DNA of 64,000 bases, from assembly GCA_020747065.1 (NCBI GenBank), contig JAGMVK010000013.1, forward strand, positions 248,001 through 312,000, in the 5' to 3' direction. A model generated the notes under the pieces. That model did no database searches and was not told the origin of the DNA. It was given only the letters and a program-made list of their open reading frames with translations. Position 1 is the first letter of the stretch, and each line of letters starts with the position of its first letter. This DNA comes from Cadophora sp. MPI-SDFR-AT-0126. Its lineage: Eukaryota; Ascomycota; Leotiomycetes; Helotiales; Ploettnerulaceae. This document shows positions 47,282 to 59,971 of the stretch, in pieces. Position numbers and translations under genes: made by a program.

Positions 47282-48579
47282 CTTGTGTGAGAAGTTCAAT
47301 GAGGAGGTTCAGACCAGCCGTCACCGGACCGCGAGCAGCATCGGGCAGTTTCAGCGCGCGGGCGACGGGAGGATACCGCGATGATAGGACGACAAGGGGA
47401 AATGCTGGTTGTTTAGGTTCGACTGAAAGCCGGCTGATAGCTCTCGGGGATGAAGATCTGACACGGAAAGAGACTAGCTGAGATTAGAGTAACAAAGGAG
47501 ATCGATCTGGGGAATGACAAGTTCGTTGCACTGCCAGGTCGCAGAACAGAGAAGTCGTGATACAAATGATGAGAATGAGAAAGTGACAGCGACAACAACA
47601 GCGAGGTTGAGGTGTGTGGGTTAACCTGATTCATACTCCGAATCATGGCTGTGGAACATGTGCGCCTCCCAGTCATCGTCGACCTACCTACTGTTGGTGG
47701 AGTTTGCCATACCTACCTAACCTACCGCGGCACAGAAAGATTGTGTTTCTTGCGTACTGGACTGGCTGGCTGGCTGGGCTGGGCTGAACTTGAACTTGTG
47801 GTGTTGATGAAATGATGATTGAGGAAAGGATAATTTGACAGGGACATGCTGATTCGCCAATTCTTGACTAAGCTTCATCTCTTGCCAATAGCGCAGCCGG
47901 ATATAGCTAGCCCGGCAGATCATAAGTCGATCGGGCTAAGTTCCGATCGGGTGAGCAGTATCCGGCCGGTCAAACTTCCAGCTGCTTTCTCGTCCCGTGT
48001 CGTGCGTGACTTGACAAGACAGCAAGCAGAATGAATGACCGGAATGAATTTGAAGATATATATATATATATATATACTTAATATTTCTCATCATATATAA
48101 TTCAATTCTTTTTTCGTCTCTACTTCTCTTTCATTGTCTTTCTGAGATGACAACCTTGCTTGGAACAGCAATGGTTACTAAGTAGGCTAGGTGTCGGCTG
48201 TGATGATGAAGCAGAAGATCGAACTCTACTGTACTTACCTAGTTTCAACAAGTCACCACTTTCTCGTTCTATCTATTGGCTGGCACTGTTCATATACGCT
48301 TTGGATTGATCTTGTTTATGCGTTTGCCCTAGATGCTTTTCCCTTCAACAAGTTTAATTTCAAGTACCGGCAAAATGCTTCCTATCTACCCCTCCTTCCT
48401 CCCCGGTGCATTGCATCGTTACCACAGGAATACCCCGCGTGCATCAAAGTGTAACTCAGACGTTCTACAAACTACCTCGTCTTTTGCTTTTGCTCTGCTC
48501 TTGATTGTGTTGAGAGAAGTTTTATTCACTTTTATTGTTTAGTTCGTAGTTTCCAATTGTTTTGACAAAGTACTTAGCC
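47282..48579. promoter_or_regulatory. Divergent promoter region with (TA)n
   Basis: 1.3 kb between two opposite-strand starts. It contains GGCT repeats (about 47763-47787) and the TA microsatellite listed separately. No coding feature is supported. Confidence 0.35.
48056..48076. repeat. (TA)n microsatellite, 21 bp
   Basis: An uninterrupted alternating A/T run, about 500 bp upstream of the monooxygenase start. Confidence 0.9.
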
Positions 48580-50823
48580 ATGAGTAGACTAGCCGAATTC
48601 TCCTGTTCTCTCCCAACTCTTTCTATACCAACCGAAACAGATGCAGCTACAGTTGCATCTGACTTTTCGCAAAATCTCTGCAGCTTGCAAGACCACGATT
48701 TTGTCATAGATGCCGTATGGCGAGATATATTTGCCTTAACGGGGACATTGCGAACATTCTACTCCGCATCATCGATTTTCACTGCTTGGCAGGAGACGAC
48801 TAAAAGAGCTAAAGCAAGCTCATTTGTGCTCGACCAGAGTTCTGCTCGTATTGTCCGTCTGCCTCAAGGACCGTCATGGATCGAAACACGATTTTCTTTT
48901 GAGACGAATGCTGTTCCTCAGACGACATGTACTGGAATATTGAATTTAGTGCCTGGATTGGATGGGAAGTGGCGAATCTGGGTATTGAGAAGTATTTTAG
49001 AACAGCTGAAGTCGGCAGGTGATGTGGATGTCCTCGAGCCTGCATTCAAGATGAATGCTTTGACGAATGGTCATCAAGAGCCGACTCATTATGATTGCGT
49101 GATCGTTGGGGGTGGACAAGCCGGCTTGAGCACTGCAGGACGGATGAAAGCACTTGGGATATCCTATGTTGTTCTAGACAAACATCAAAACGTCGGAGAT
49201 AATTGGAAAACGAGATATGGCTCAGCGAGATGTGAGTTGCCTTTTACATTCCTCGTCGAGATTGCTAACCTACATAGTGCATACCAGTAGAGAATATGGT
49301 GAGCGGTGATGCGCAGATCGATGAACAATTCTAACATATGAAGGCCATCTGCCATTCGAGCGAACATTCTCATCCCGGTATCAAGAATTTCTGTCCAAGG
49401 ATGATTTGGTTGAAGGCTACCAAAGATGGGTTGAAAAGTTTCAGATTGTATGTTGTTCCTCAGCGGTGCTGAACTTTTCACATGAAATTAAATACACCCA
49501 CAGAAAATTTGGCTGGAAACCAGGCCTATCTCAGGGACATGGAATTCAGGCATGGGAAATTGGACTTTGATACTTCAACGTGATGGAACGGAGATGTCTA
49601 TCACGTGCTCAAACATAGTGGTCGCTGGTGGACCAGGAGGTCAAGTTCCAAAAATGCCTAGCTACACAAATCGAGTAAGTCAGAAGATTGCACGATTGTT
49701 AGAGACATGATATATTAAGGTCAATAGGAAGCATTTGACGGGACTGTGCTTCACTCTGTAGAATACAGAGACGCTTTCGAGTGGAAAGGCAAACACGGCA
49801 TCGTGATAGGCGCGGCAAATACAGCTCACGACGTCGCTGTCGACATGGTAGAAGCAGGACTATCGTCCGTCACCATGATACAGAGATCAAAGACTTGTCC
49901 GACACAATATAGTCACCCTCAATATGATGTCTGACTGACCTAACCCAGATGTCCTCCCCGCGGAATACTACATGAAGATCACAAACTGTACTCTGCCCTT
50001 TCCTCATCACCTCCTCTCCACTTTGCTCCTTTTCAAATGTCAAGATCCCAGCCTCCTAACTTTGAAACAGTAACCTACAATGCCACTAACCCAACAACAA
50101 GAGCCGACCGCTCCTCACAAACCCAACCCCTCGCGGTCCTTGACCTCGTCAGCCAAGTCGCACTTCACACATTAGCACGCCAAGAACCCGAACGGTTCGA
50201 CGCCTTGAAAAGAGCTGGCTTCAAATTAGATCGGTGGGGTAGCATACAGCATTGCTTGTATGCTCGAGGCGGTGGGCATTATATTGATGTGGGAGGTTCG
50301 GAGATGGTAGCGAAGGGCCTGGTAGTCTCCCTTTTCAAACCTCGCTTAACTTGGAGAGTGTTAATGGGATATCTGGAGTGCTGATGTGAAAGCAGATCAA
50401 AATCAAATCCGACGCTCTTCCTACGCGATATATCAAAGACGGACTCGAGTTCAGCGACGGCACACATCTCAAAGCAGATGTAATCGTATTCGCGACAGGT
50501 TTCGAAGCCAACATGCGCTACCTCGTGCAAGAGATCTTCGGGGACGAAGTCGCAGCATTGATGGGCGATTATTGGGGATTGGATCGAGAGGGAGAGTTGA
50601 AAGGTGCTTTTAGGCCCGGTGGCCGTAAGTCTTCCCTGTCTCTTTTATGTACTTGTTCTTTCTTGTTGGCAGAAATAGGGCCTGATATGTGGTGGTAGAT
50701 CCTGCCATGTGGTATCATGGCGGAACGATTGGACAGGCGAGGTATTACTCGAGATTTATTGCGCTGCAGGTGAAGGCGAAGCTTTTGGGAACTCCTTTAC
50801 CACTTTATGAGAGGCAATTTTGA
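48580..50823 (+). CDS. Flavin-containing monooxygenase with N-terminal NTF2-like domain
   Basis: Nine predicted exons: 48580-49231, 49278-49298, 49344-49447, 49504-49674, 49728-49896, 49949-49987, 50071-50321, 50396-50624 and 50699-50823, giving 586 residues. Residues 1-155 resemble the NTF2/SnoaL-like extension of many fungal FMOs. The FAD motif VIVGGGQAGLSTAGRM is near residue 173, with the ER..VGDNWKTRY block after it. The NADPH-binding motif GAANTAHDVA and the FMO-type FATGF (VIVFATGFEANM) are present. RGGGHYIDVG and the HPAMWYHGGTIGQARYYSRF C-terminus match the YUCCA-like/mould FMO group. All junctions keep frame, so the gene appears intact. The donor before YVLPAEYY (GTCCGA at 49897) is off-consensus. 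It would oxygenate a small molecule using NADPH and O2; substrate unknown. It converges with the SDR gene. Confidence 0.9.
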
Positions 50824-51037
50824 TCCATCATGAGCCAAAATGCATTCAGAGCGGATGTACAGGCTGTTTCGAGAGACTGAAAGCAGGCTTGCACGCAAGC
50901 AAAAGTGACCAAGCTCGCTTAATATGGGTGGAGCAACAGCACGCGACAAGACATCAATACACACCCGCGCGATCACCAACAGGCTTGGAAAAGAAAGCAT
51001 CGAATCAACCATCTCCCACCAAAATCCACTACCAGTA

Positions 51038-52089
51038 TCAATTCCAAGCATCCAGCTCCTTCTGCGTCCATTCCCACAACGCCGCCGCCAACTTCCCATT
51101 CGTATTCTCCCTAACCTTCCTCCCTACCACCCCCACCGGGAAATAAAACTCCCCATTCACCACCCTCTCCCTCGGCGCCGTCGCAGCCCAACACGTATTC
51201 CACGCCCCTCTTCCCTCCCTCTTCTCATCCTTCACCTGCCCCAACGTCCCCGCCCACACCAACGCCTTATTCAGCGTCCCCAACCCCGTCACCAACCCCG
51301 TGTTGAAAACCCCTGGATGCACACTCGTGAACAGGATCCCCGAATCAGGAAATCGCCGCGCTAGTTCGGCAGCGTACAGGATGTTGGCGAGCTTGGACTG
51401 TCCGTATCTCTGCCATGGACCCAGGACGCGGAAGTTCTGCACGGTTTTCAGATCTGCGAAGATTATTCCGCCCATGGGATGGCCTTGGTTGCCTTCACTG
51501 CTTAATGACACCAGACGGACGTCTGCTCCGGGGAGTTTAGCTGTTTCCAGCATTTTTGGGAGGAGCAGTTTGATCAATAGAGCGTGTCCGACGTGGTTTG
51601 TCCCGAATTGGATCTCGTAGCCGTCTTTTGTGAGGCCCGGGGGGAGAGCCATGACACCGGCATTGCAGATGAGGATGTCGAGGCGGGTGGTGAGGGTGAG
51701 GATGTGCTTGGCGCCTGATTGCACACTGGCGAGGGAGGCGAGGTCCAGGGGGATGAATGATATTGCTGTGGTTGGGTGTGCGGTTTTGAGGGTTGTGATA
51801 AGTGTTTCAGCAGCGGTGGTGGAGCGGCCAGTGAAGAAGATTCGGGAGGGGTGGTGTGCGGCGAGGAGGGTTACGGTTTGGGCACCGAGACCGGCAGTTC
51901 CTGTGGACTGGTTAATTACATGTTCGCAAAAGGTGCATGGGAAACTTGATACTTGGTGTCAACAGAAAGTTAATGATCTCAAGGTTAAAATTGACCTGTC
52001 GGAATTGGAAATCTTAACATACCTCCTGTAACAAGTATCACTTTCCCAGAAAGATCCGGTATATCTTTCTCAGGATCGTATTTGGGCAT
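51038..52089 (-). CDS. Short-chain dehydrogenase/reductase, retinol-dehydrogenase type
   Basis: Predicted join of 52089-52023 and 51900-51038, 309 residues. The start is the Met of MPKYDPEKDIPDLSGKV, a usual SDR beginning. The NAD(P) motif TGGTAGLG spans the intron. NNAG-equivalent CNAGVMALPPG, the catalytic Ser in VRLVSLSSEG and YGQSK (YxxxK) are all present, so the enzyme looks active. HPGVFNTGL is the family's typical post-catalytic segment. The intron is long for this window (122 nt). It is tail-to-tail with the monooxygenase, stops 215 bp apart. Substrate unknown; retinol-type SDRs of moulds often act on lipophilic ketones or alcohols. Confidence 0.9.
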
Positions 52090-53384
52090 AGCCAAAGAGA
52101 CTTGGATACAATAGATCTTGAACCTGATAGACTTCTTCGAAAATGGTGAAGATGATGAATGTTCCGAACGCCGAAGTGGCTTGCTGAACGCCGAGTGCGA
52201 CGCGTAGCTGAGCGCAGACACAGACACAGACAGGAAATGCTATGCCTTGATAATTTCAGACAAAATAGACTGAATGAAATGAATTCGAATTTCAGACTTG
52301 AAAATTGAGAGGAGGACAATCCAGTTTATAGGTCACATCTTCCTTCATCGTGCCTCGAACTCACACCGGATTCAAGCCAGCCCATGAAAGGAGACACGGT
52401 GCAATATTCATTCCGAACAGAGCAAACAGTATGAGATGTCTGCGTTCGATCATTACGGAACACAATGTTGGCCCGGCTGGAAGCCATTTCGATGCTGCTG
52501 TCGTGGTGAGAGAAAGACGTCGGGATTGGAGAGCTGACGGGAATTACCGTTTTGGGTTCGTGGCTGTGCTTACACTTCGCGCGGGTGCTGTGTGACCGGA
52601 GCATTGGTATTGGATAATCCCGATACTTCTGAAATCCGTATCCAAATCGCTGTAGAAACAAACAGATTCGGGATAGTAAGAAATCTGGGCTGGCAGAAAG
52701 CCTCGGAGCTGCAGTCCTGGAGGAGAATGGGATGGACCACGTGACCCAAATAAGGAATCCGAAGCTACCAAGGAGACCAATGTAGTGGCCAGGAAGGGAA
52801 CTTAAATGTAAGGAATAGTATGGCACATAGTCGCAGGATCGACTGGAACTTGCGGGCTGGAATGACAGAGGGAGCATCCTCCCACGTGAAGGATGCAGGC
52901 ATTCAAGTTGAGCAAGGGCAAACAAGAGAAGCAAGAAACGCCAATTTCAACATCGCTTCAACTCGAGCATTACTTTACCTCAACGGAGTTCCGGAAAGCG
53001 TTGTTCAATCAGACTTTCCGCTTCCGATCTTCTCATATTTCATGCGTATACTGCAAGCAAGGCACTAGTCTGCGCCGAGACGCGAGGGAGAAGAACACGG
53101 GATCCATCAAACGTTTACTGAGGAATGTACGATGGGAAGTTTCCAATGAGGATCGCCTACATGCCAGACCTATCTGTCTCTTACTTTAGGTGGTATATCC
53201 TCCTTCAATTCTTACTCGGACTATTCCGTGTCCGCGAAGTGCGAAAAACTCGCCAACCTTCTTCCTCTTATTTACCTCCAGAATATCTTTTCCAAGGAAA
53301 TGGAACCATATCCAATTACCAAGCAAATCTCATTACTTCTGGCCAATTCGACTCCTGCAGCTTTGTTCCGACCCTTCTCTCGAT
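52090..53384. other. Upstream region of the SDR gene / 3' flank of the OMT gene
   Basis: 1.3 kb. Short frames on both strands lack motifs. Nothing supported beyond a presumed SDR promoter. Confidence 0.35.
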
Positions 53385-54780
53385 TCATCCTGTCCACTCA
53401 GCTTCAATGATGAAGATACGAGAGCCTGATGGAAGTGTGGCACCGTTGAACTTATATCGTGGATCGGCTCCCTTGAAAAGTGCCTCCCAGTCGTCTTTAC
53501 TTCGCTCACGGCCATTCATTGCTGCCAGCATCTGTCAAATATCAGTCATGGATCTTTGATACTCATGTTCATCTCACCAGAACATCGAGACTCCTGGAAA
53601 CCTGTTAGCAAAAGATCACAGAGAAGAATACTGCACGAACCTCGCAGCCTTCTCATCGAACCACCGCGCTTCACCAGGGTCAGGTAATCCCGAATCATTG
53701 ATCAAGACCTTTGCACCCTTTTTGAGAGCAGCAGTCGCTGCTTTTAGAATATTGATGACTGTGGCATCAGGGTAGTTGTGGAAAACGAAGCGGTAGAAAT
53801 ACACATCCGCTACCACGGTCTGAGGAGTATTGAAGTCATACTGCATCCACTCTATATTTGCTTCCGGGTTCTCAACCCTCAATGCGTCGTTTACGACGAT
53901 ATCTTGAACGATGAAATGCAACGAGGGGAAGGCTTTCGCGATCGCTGCACTGGCAAAGCCACTTCCTCCTCCGACCTGTGAGTGTTAACAAGGCCTAAAA
54001 CGTGTCCATGAATTTAATACTCACATCCACAACAGTTCCACTGCCATAATCGGCCCAGGGAAACCCTTCGACCAAACTTTCAGCGCCGTACCCCTCGCCT
54101 GAGCTGAAAAGTTCCATGGCCCGTCCAAAATTAGTAGCCCGAACAGGGTCCTTTTGGACGTCTTCATACAACGACACTTCTCCGGGCCGCCCCCAGGCCA
54201 AAGAATATCCCACTTCTCTTGGATTTCTTGAGTCTGGCCATCGCTCGTATGCATCCATAAAATGGGGCCAAGTCTTCCACACACCTTCAGTGTGAAGATC
54301 GACGAACGCCGCGAGTCTCACATCATCTACAAGCAGCCTCGACGTTGGCGTGTGCGATATCTTCCCTTCTCGCTCAGAAAAGAGTCGATTGGTCATTGCG
54401 TGTCGCAACAACCTTTGAAGGACAGGTTTTGAGACTCCAGTCTTCTCAGAAAGTTCGTCATATGTTACGGCTGAATCCAACGGAACCAGCTTGGCAAGAC
54501 CCCAACGATTTATCGCATGTAAAGGTGCTACATTAACTGCCTAGAATCGGCATGAGTTCATTCTTCCGCGAACTCTAAAACCCGGGACTCCGCTTACCGA
54601 CCACGCCAGTTCTCGAAGAACGTTAGCATTTCCGACGAGTGCAGCGTTGAATTCTGGAATCATATCAATCAAGTCCAACCGAGCCTCTTTCTCCTCTTTC
54701 GACTCGGCGATGAGAGTCTGTGGCGCTGCCAGAGCTTCACGAACGGCGGCCGCCAAAGCGACAAGATTATTTGGCGCCAT
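53385..54780 (-). CDS. Class I SAM-dependent O-methyltransferase (COMT/plant-type II fold)
   Basis: Predicted join of 54780-54598, 54540-54025, 53975-53641, 53593-53578 and 53531-53385, 398 residues. Start is the ATG in MAPNNLVALAAAV; the TTG four codons upstream was rejected. A winged-helix dimerisation half (TYDELSEKTGVSKPVLQRLLRHAM, ISHTPTSRLL) precedes the SAM-binding half. Motif I VVDVGGGSGFASAAIA spans an intron. The acidic adenosine-binding pair and the catalytic His in YRFVFHNYPDATVINIL are present, followed by AKVLINDSGLPDPG. The end is LMLAAMNGRERSKDDWEALF ... RIFIIEAEWTG, standard for the family. Correct joining requires a 16-nt exon. It is divergent from the LaeA-like methyltransferase. 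It likely methylates a hydroxyl on a secondary metabolite; substrate unknown. Confidence 0.9.
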
Positions 54781-55532
54781 CTCGAGACTCAATATCGATT
54801 GAAGATACGGGCCGAAGACTAGTTTGAAGCGAGTATCAAGAGTAGATATCGGTGGGAGGTTCCGGCCTCATTGACATCACCAAGAAATGACAAACCAGGC
54901 TCCATTCTTGGAGCAGCATGATAGGCTCGCAAGGTTCATAACTTGCTTTGCTTCTAGCCCGAACTGTTGTGCCGACCCTCAAATACAATTGGACAAATAA
55001 TTCCGAGGTACGGAGTTACCTTCCATTTCCCGCTGCCTCAGCCGTTATGGAGCCCTGAATGCTTGGCAGAACTGTTACAGCACAGCGTCCTCCCCGCGCG
55101 GAAGTGGGGTGATGCTTTAGCTTCAAAAAGAACCCCTAGGGAGATCTTGACGGGTCTGAAGATCAATCTTCATTTAGCTTTATCTCTGGACGCTCATGGA
55201 TGGGACCACTATTTCGATGTCTGAAGATCTAGCTTGAGTTGCAAGAAAACGTCCGTAATTTGCGGCACAGCTGCAGAACACACGCGGCTTTCAACCTATT
55301 CCGTCTATTATCTTCATGGAAGGATGCACATGCACACACCCAGCTGTTCGTGCATGATATCTGAGTAGTCCGATAGGTTGGGGTTTGTCTTGAAGAATCG
55401 ACTGATTACGGAGCACCTTGTATTAAGGTCGCATTGTCCCTTTAGTTTTCCAATCACGATCCACTGTTGTCCAGGATATCGAGACTCACGGTTCGAGACG
55501 CTGATCGTACCCAAGTACTGCAAGCCACTGCG
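54781..55532. promoter_or_regulatory. Divergent promoter of the two methyltransferase genes
   Basis: 752 bp between opposite-strand starts of the O-methyltransferase and the LaeA-like methyltransferase, so co-regulation is possible. No zinc-cluster CGG(Nx)CCG site was identified by eye. Confidence 0.4.
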
Positions 55533-56873
55533 ATGTCTTCTCAAGATCCAAGCCATGGCGGCTCGAAAGAGCTAGAGGCAACAACAAGTCAAGCTCCTCC
55601 CAAGACAACATCGTTTAGTCCACCACAGTCCCCACGCTCTCCACAAGGAAACCCTCCACGCTCAGCGACCGCATCGCCAACCGCGGAAGCCGCCGTCACC
55701 CCTCAGGCATCAAGCAATTCAGCCATTGAAGTTGGAGATGGCTTAGAGCCAACAGAGGAAGACTTCGAGGTTGAAAGCGATGCTGATACTGGCTACGGCG
55801 ATGACGGGAGTAGTATCGATGCCTCTCTATCATCTAGTGTGAGAGTTGGAGTGATAGAGAACGGATTAAGATATCATGGATTCCGGAAAGATCGGACTTA
55901 CTATCCATTTCCGAATGATGAGAATGAGCAGAATCGAGACGATATGAAACATGCTATGACGGGCATGATGATGGGCGGGAAACTTCACTTCGCCCCTATT
56001 GGGGATAATCCTCAGTCGATTCTTGACTTAGGTAATGAATTTGATCAATATTCTACTTAACAGGCTGACGGTGTGCAGGGACTGGAAGTGGGATCTGGGC
56101 AATCGAAAGTAAGTACTTGCAACTCATCACCTCTTCGGAGCTGACCCGGAGGTAGTGGGCGATAAATATCCTAGTGCGGCGGTACAAGGCGTGGATCTCA
56201 GTCCTATCCAACCCCCTTTTGTTCCACCAAACGTCAAATTTGTAATTGATGATATTGAAGACGACTGGCTGTATCCAGTAGACCACTTCGATTACATTCA
56301 CTGTCGTCATGTTACTCAGACGATCAAAAACCGACCCCGGCTCATGGAGCAAGCTTTCAGGTAAGTAACTTCCGATATCGTTTCAAGTAATACATTACTC
56401 ACATTCAGACTAGACATACAAAACCTGGTGGATATTTAGAGTTCCAAGAAATTGTCTTCTACACGTTTTGCGACGATGGCAGCATGACAGATCCATATCC
56501 CATGCGAGACTTTATGGACAACCTCAACGTGGGCATAGCAAAACTCGGTGGTGACAATCTCAATGCCCTGAAACTAGCAGACGAGATGCGCGCAGCCGGT
56601 TTCGTCGACGTCCAAGACGTTGCACTCAAACTTCCTCTGGGCGTCTGGCCCAAAAGCAAAGAGTACAAGCTTGCCGGTTTGTACTGGCGAGAAAACATAT
56701 CTGAGGGGATAAGGAACATTGCTTCTAGGGCATTTGTGTCAGGGCTAGGATGGTCGGTTGAAGCTCTGGAGGTGTTCTTGGTGGATGTGAGGAAATCACT
56801 TTATGATTCATCGAAGCATGTTTATTTTCCGCTGAGGATTATCACGGGGAGGAAGCCCCGCGTGCCGGAATAG
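55533..56873 (+). CDS. LaeA-like SAM-dependent methyltransferase
   Basis: Predicted join of 55533-56031, 56079-56108, 56156-56360 and 56414-56873, 397 residues. The first ~100 residues are Ser/Pro-rich and disordered with an acidic end (EEDFEVESDADTGYGDD). The catalytic domain begins at RYHGFRKDRTYYPFPNDE. The SAM motif ILDLGTGSGIWAIEMGDKYP crosses three exons; VQGVDLSPIQP, DHFDYIHCRHV and KPGGYLEFQE are the standard order of this group. The 30-nt second exon and the acceptor at GGTAG were placed because they restore this motif. This is the large mould family that includes the secondary-metabolism regulator LaeA. It is a paralogue-type member, and whether it regulates or acts on a metabolite cannot be told from sequence. 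Confidence 0.9.
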
Positions 56874-57240
56874 CTGGTCTGTTCACGGCTTGCATACCTC
56901 ATAATTCAAAAGTTGTTGCTCTGTGGAAAAGGCTTACTCTTGGTCCCTGGTCGTTCATTGTTTCGAATGTCTGCCGTACGGCAGTTTACTTTCAATACTG
57001 ACACTCCAGATCTCCAGTCCATCACTTGAAACGACTCGGCGGTAGCCGGGCTTTGTCTCCTTCGTCTCATGCTTTTCATACAGCGCTGATATGATCTTTT
57101 GCGTTGAGTGTCGCTCCATCTTCTGTGCTAGATTAAATGGTCGAAAGGCCTGATGCAGAAGATTATTTCAAGGATCCTCCAGATGGACGAGGCGCAATCT
57201 CTAGGATTCCATAATTCACGCTTCCTCCCGCAAAACGGGA
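56874..57240. other. Convergent intergenic region
   Basis: 367 bp between two converging genes; no feature seen. Confidence 0.4.
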
Positions 57241-58329
57241 TCAGAATCTTCTATCCCTATCCTTCCCATGATGAACCTGACGATGCACCTCCAACGGCGG
57301 AAACTCCAATTTCAACCTCTCAAACGCCGCCGCATCCGGTCTCCAACCCCTCAAAAACTCCGCAATATTATCAGCTTGTCCATCACCCGCCGCATCAGCC
57401 CAGCACTTCAAAAACGCCCAGCAACCCTTAAACTCGTTCCACATTTCCTTGTTGGTGCGAAACTCGATCGCGTGGTTGTAGGTCGGTGCTTCGATCCAGA
57501 TTATCATGAGACCGGTGCGCGCGCGCTGGTACATGATGCGGGCGGTGGAGAAGAATTGGTCTTTGAGGACGCGGAAGTATTCTTGTTGGGGGCCGCAGAA
57601 GACGAGGAAGCCGTTGGAAGCAGTGCAGATTATGGAGTAGCGTGGTAGACCTGCGTGAGAGGATTAGCTTTGAGATGGGGTGGAGGGGAGCCGAGATTTG
57701 GGCAGCGAAGAACTGGAGATATGGGGATTCTGCGTACCAGTTTCGGGGTCCCAGCCGTGATATGGTACATGTTCCGCGCCTTTGTGCTGCAAAATTGCAG
57801 CACGGCACTCCGCGCGAATAAGCTCTTCCGCCAGTTGTTGTGTAACGAGATGGTGGTCATTTGGATGTGGCAAGTGAACCGATTCATCATTGCCAACTTC
57901 GACTTGGTGACAAGGAGGATGAGTAAGTAAGGCATCAAAAGGCTCTTTTTTGATCTCCATATCTAAGGAACGAGAAACCGTCTCAGGGCTATCTTCGATC
58001 TCGTTCTTCCTCGGTCCTTCGCCAGGGAACGGTCTCTCGGGCCCTACGAAGTATTACCATCAGCTCATTTCTTCACATCAGACGAGCAACCTACAAAATC
58101 GATTCCAAGTCCACATCTCCAACGTATACTGTTGAATGGCTGGATCATCATCCTGATAAGGGCTAGTTCGCAGGACTCGATCTCTGTTCTCGATCACGGC
58201 AGCCCAAAGCCGAAGCTGTTCTTCTGTCAAGCCGTCGAGACCGGGTTTGGATTTGCTGATCAGCCCCATCAAGGTGAACATGAATGGGAGTTGGCTGATA
58301 TAGCTGTATCTATAAACTGTGGCAGCCAT
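57241..58329 (-). CDS. Unknown fungal protein, three exons
   Basis: Predicted join of 58329-58095, 58043-57738 and 57650-57241, 316 residues. ATG at 58329 gives MAATVYRYSYISQLPFMF. There is no clear signal peptide; the first ~25 residues are mildly hydrophobic. Recognisable stretches are GLDGLTEEQLRLWAAVIENRDRV, a His-rich segment (HPPCHQVEVGNDESVHLPHP), and an aromatic C-terminal half (YSIICTASNGFLVFCGPQQE, WNEFKGCWAFLKCW). All introns are phase 1 with good GT-AG borders, so the structure is well supported. I do not recognise a family. Its place beside the methyltransferases may be coincidence. Confidence 0.75.
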
Positions 58330-59971
58330 TGCGGAAACGGTTAGGTGGCGAAGTAGTGATAGTGGTATTGATGTTATTTTTGGCTTGCTTCAGTTGCGAT
58401 GGAGAGACTTGAATGCGAGTTGCTCTATACTAGCGTAAGATCTGCTCGACGTTCCTAAGATGAAGGATTTCAGATCTAGATGGCCCAGATAGTGAAGCGA
58501 AGGTGAGGCGTTCCTGGGTTGAAGGATGAGTTATTTGTTGAAGAGACGTCGTCCTGTTTGCCTGAAGCACTGTTTGACGAATTCATGGTACTTATAGGTA
58601 GGCTAGGAACAATGAAAAGGCTCACTTGATGAACAGGATCCAGTTCGACGTTTCAAAGATTCTACATTCTTGATCTCGCTTTTATCGAGTCTCATGTCTC
58701 TTTCGGGTGCTTACTTCAAACAGCGAGGCTGCCAGGGTCTTTCTCACTTCCGCACACGTCTTTTGCAATATGCAAGACCCAGCTTAGTCTCAAACAGCAC
58801 CAGTGTGCCACCAAATACCTTTGAAATAGCAGCCCATTCTTCTGAGAATCTAAATCCTCCACAAATAATCACCCATGACGTTTCGTTCTGCCATGCAGCG
58901 GGATTGCTCTTCAAAATACAAGCAGCTTACAAGGCCACATATTCTGCGGCTCTTTAAGCTCAAAGGCGGGCTTTAAAGTCCGAACAAGCTAAAGGATATT
59001 CGTCTGTTGTCGGCGATCATAGGAGTCAAGTCCAAAAAAGGACGAGGCCAACACATGGCGGGGTATTTTGATTAGTCAGCGGCAGGTTAAGCGAGGTGCT
59101 GTTGATATTGAATCTCTGGGCCGGGTTGTTCAGCTTAAATTGAGCAAGCAGGAACAGTTATTAATACTGAGCGCAGAATTTGATTCTACTGCTTTATCGA
59201 TCAGACAGGTGAATTGCCTACAAATGATCAGCCTGTAACGCAACTAAGAACGGTAACCTCTGTCAGCCGTACCTAACGCTTCGTGGATCTACGGCACAAC
59301 TTGCCCACGTCTTCATACTTCCCAAACCCGCCTTAGAGTTGCCCATTACCATGAGGTTGTCTTCATGTCTCGTCCCACCAGGGTCTCGCAATCTATCAAA
59401 GAATTTCTATCGTCAGACAGCAACCGTGGTTCTGCCATTTCCCTGCCATTGAGCAGATCCAACTTTGCTTGGGCATCCACCCATATTTACGTAGATGCTC
59501 CACAGTCTTCTTACAGGCTGTTTACAAGCTTTAATAACTTTAAGAATGAGCTCTGAAATATGGCGAGGGAAGTGACTACTGTGCATAAAATGGAGGTCCA
59601 GTCCATTTTTGCCTGCATGACAATGAACAGAAGGCCGATCCGTCGACAAAGGCGGGGTCTTCGTTTGGACGAATTCACCTCGAGCCACTCTTTAATAAAA
59701 ATTCGACGTGTGAATCGCACGCGAAAAGCCCTTGAAGCCCTTATCTTTACTTGTCAGCCCCTTTTCCCACTTCCTCGAGCCTTCGCCTAACAGCCACAAG
59801 ACGTAACACTTCTTCCCTTAGAGATCGATATTGGCCAACCCCTGAAAGTAAGGGATCATAAAAGTATCGCCATTCTGGACCCTCCCTGGAGTTATTCTCA
59901 GCACTGACATTTCACCCAGTCGTTCTTCCTGCCCCAGGTCGAGCCGAGTCCATTATTCTTCCAAGAAAGCA
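58330..59971. other. 1.6-kb gene-free interval
   Basis: Only short frames without motifs on either strand; AT-richer than nearby genes. Confidence 0.4.

Noticed and set aside
48580..50823. Monooxygenase as a pseudogene, because its long open frames are interrupted near 49930-50070
   Set aside because: A GTACTC...CTAAC...CAG intron and the other introns restore one continuous, fully conserved frame.
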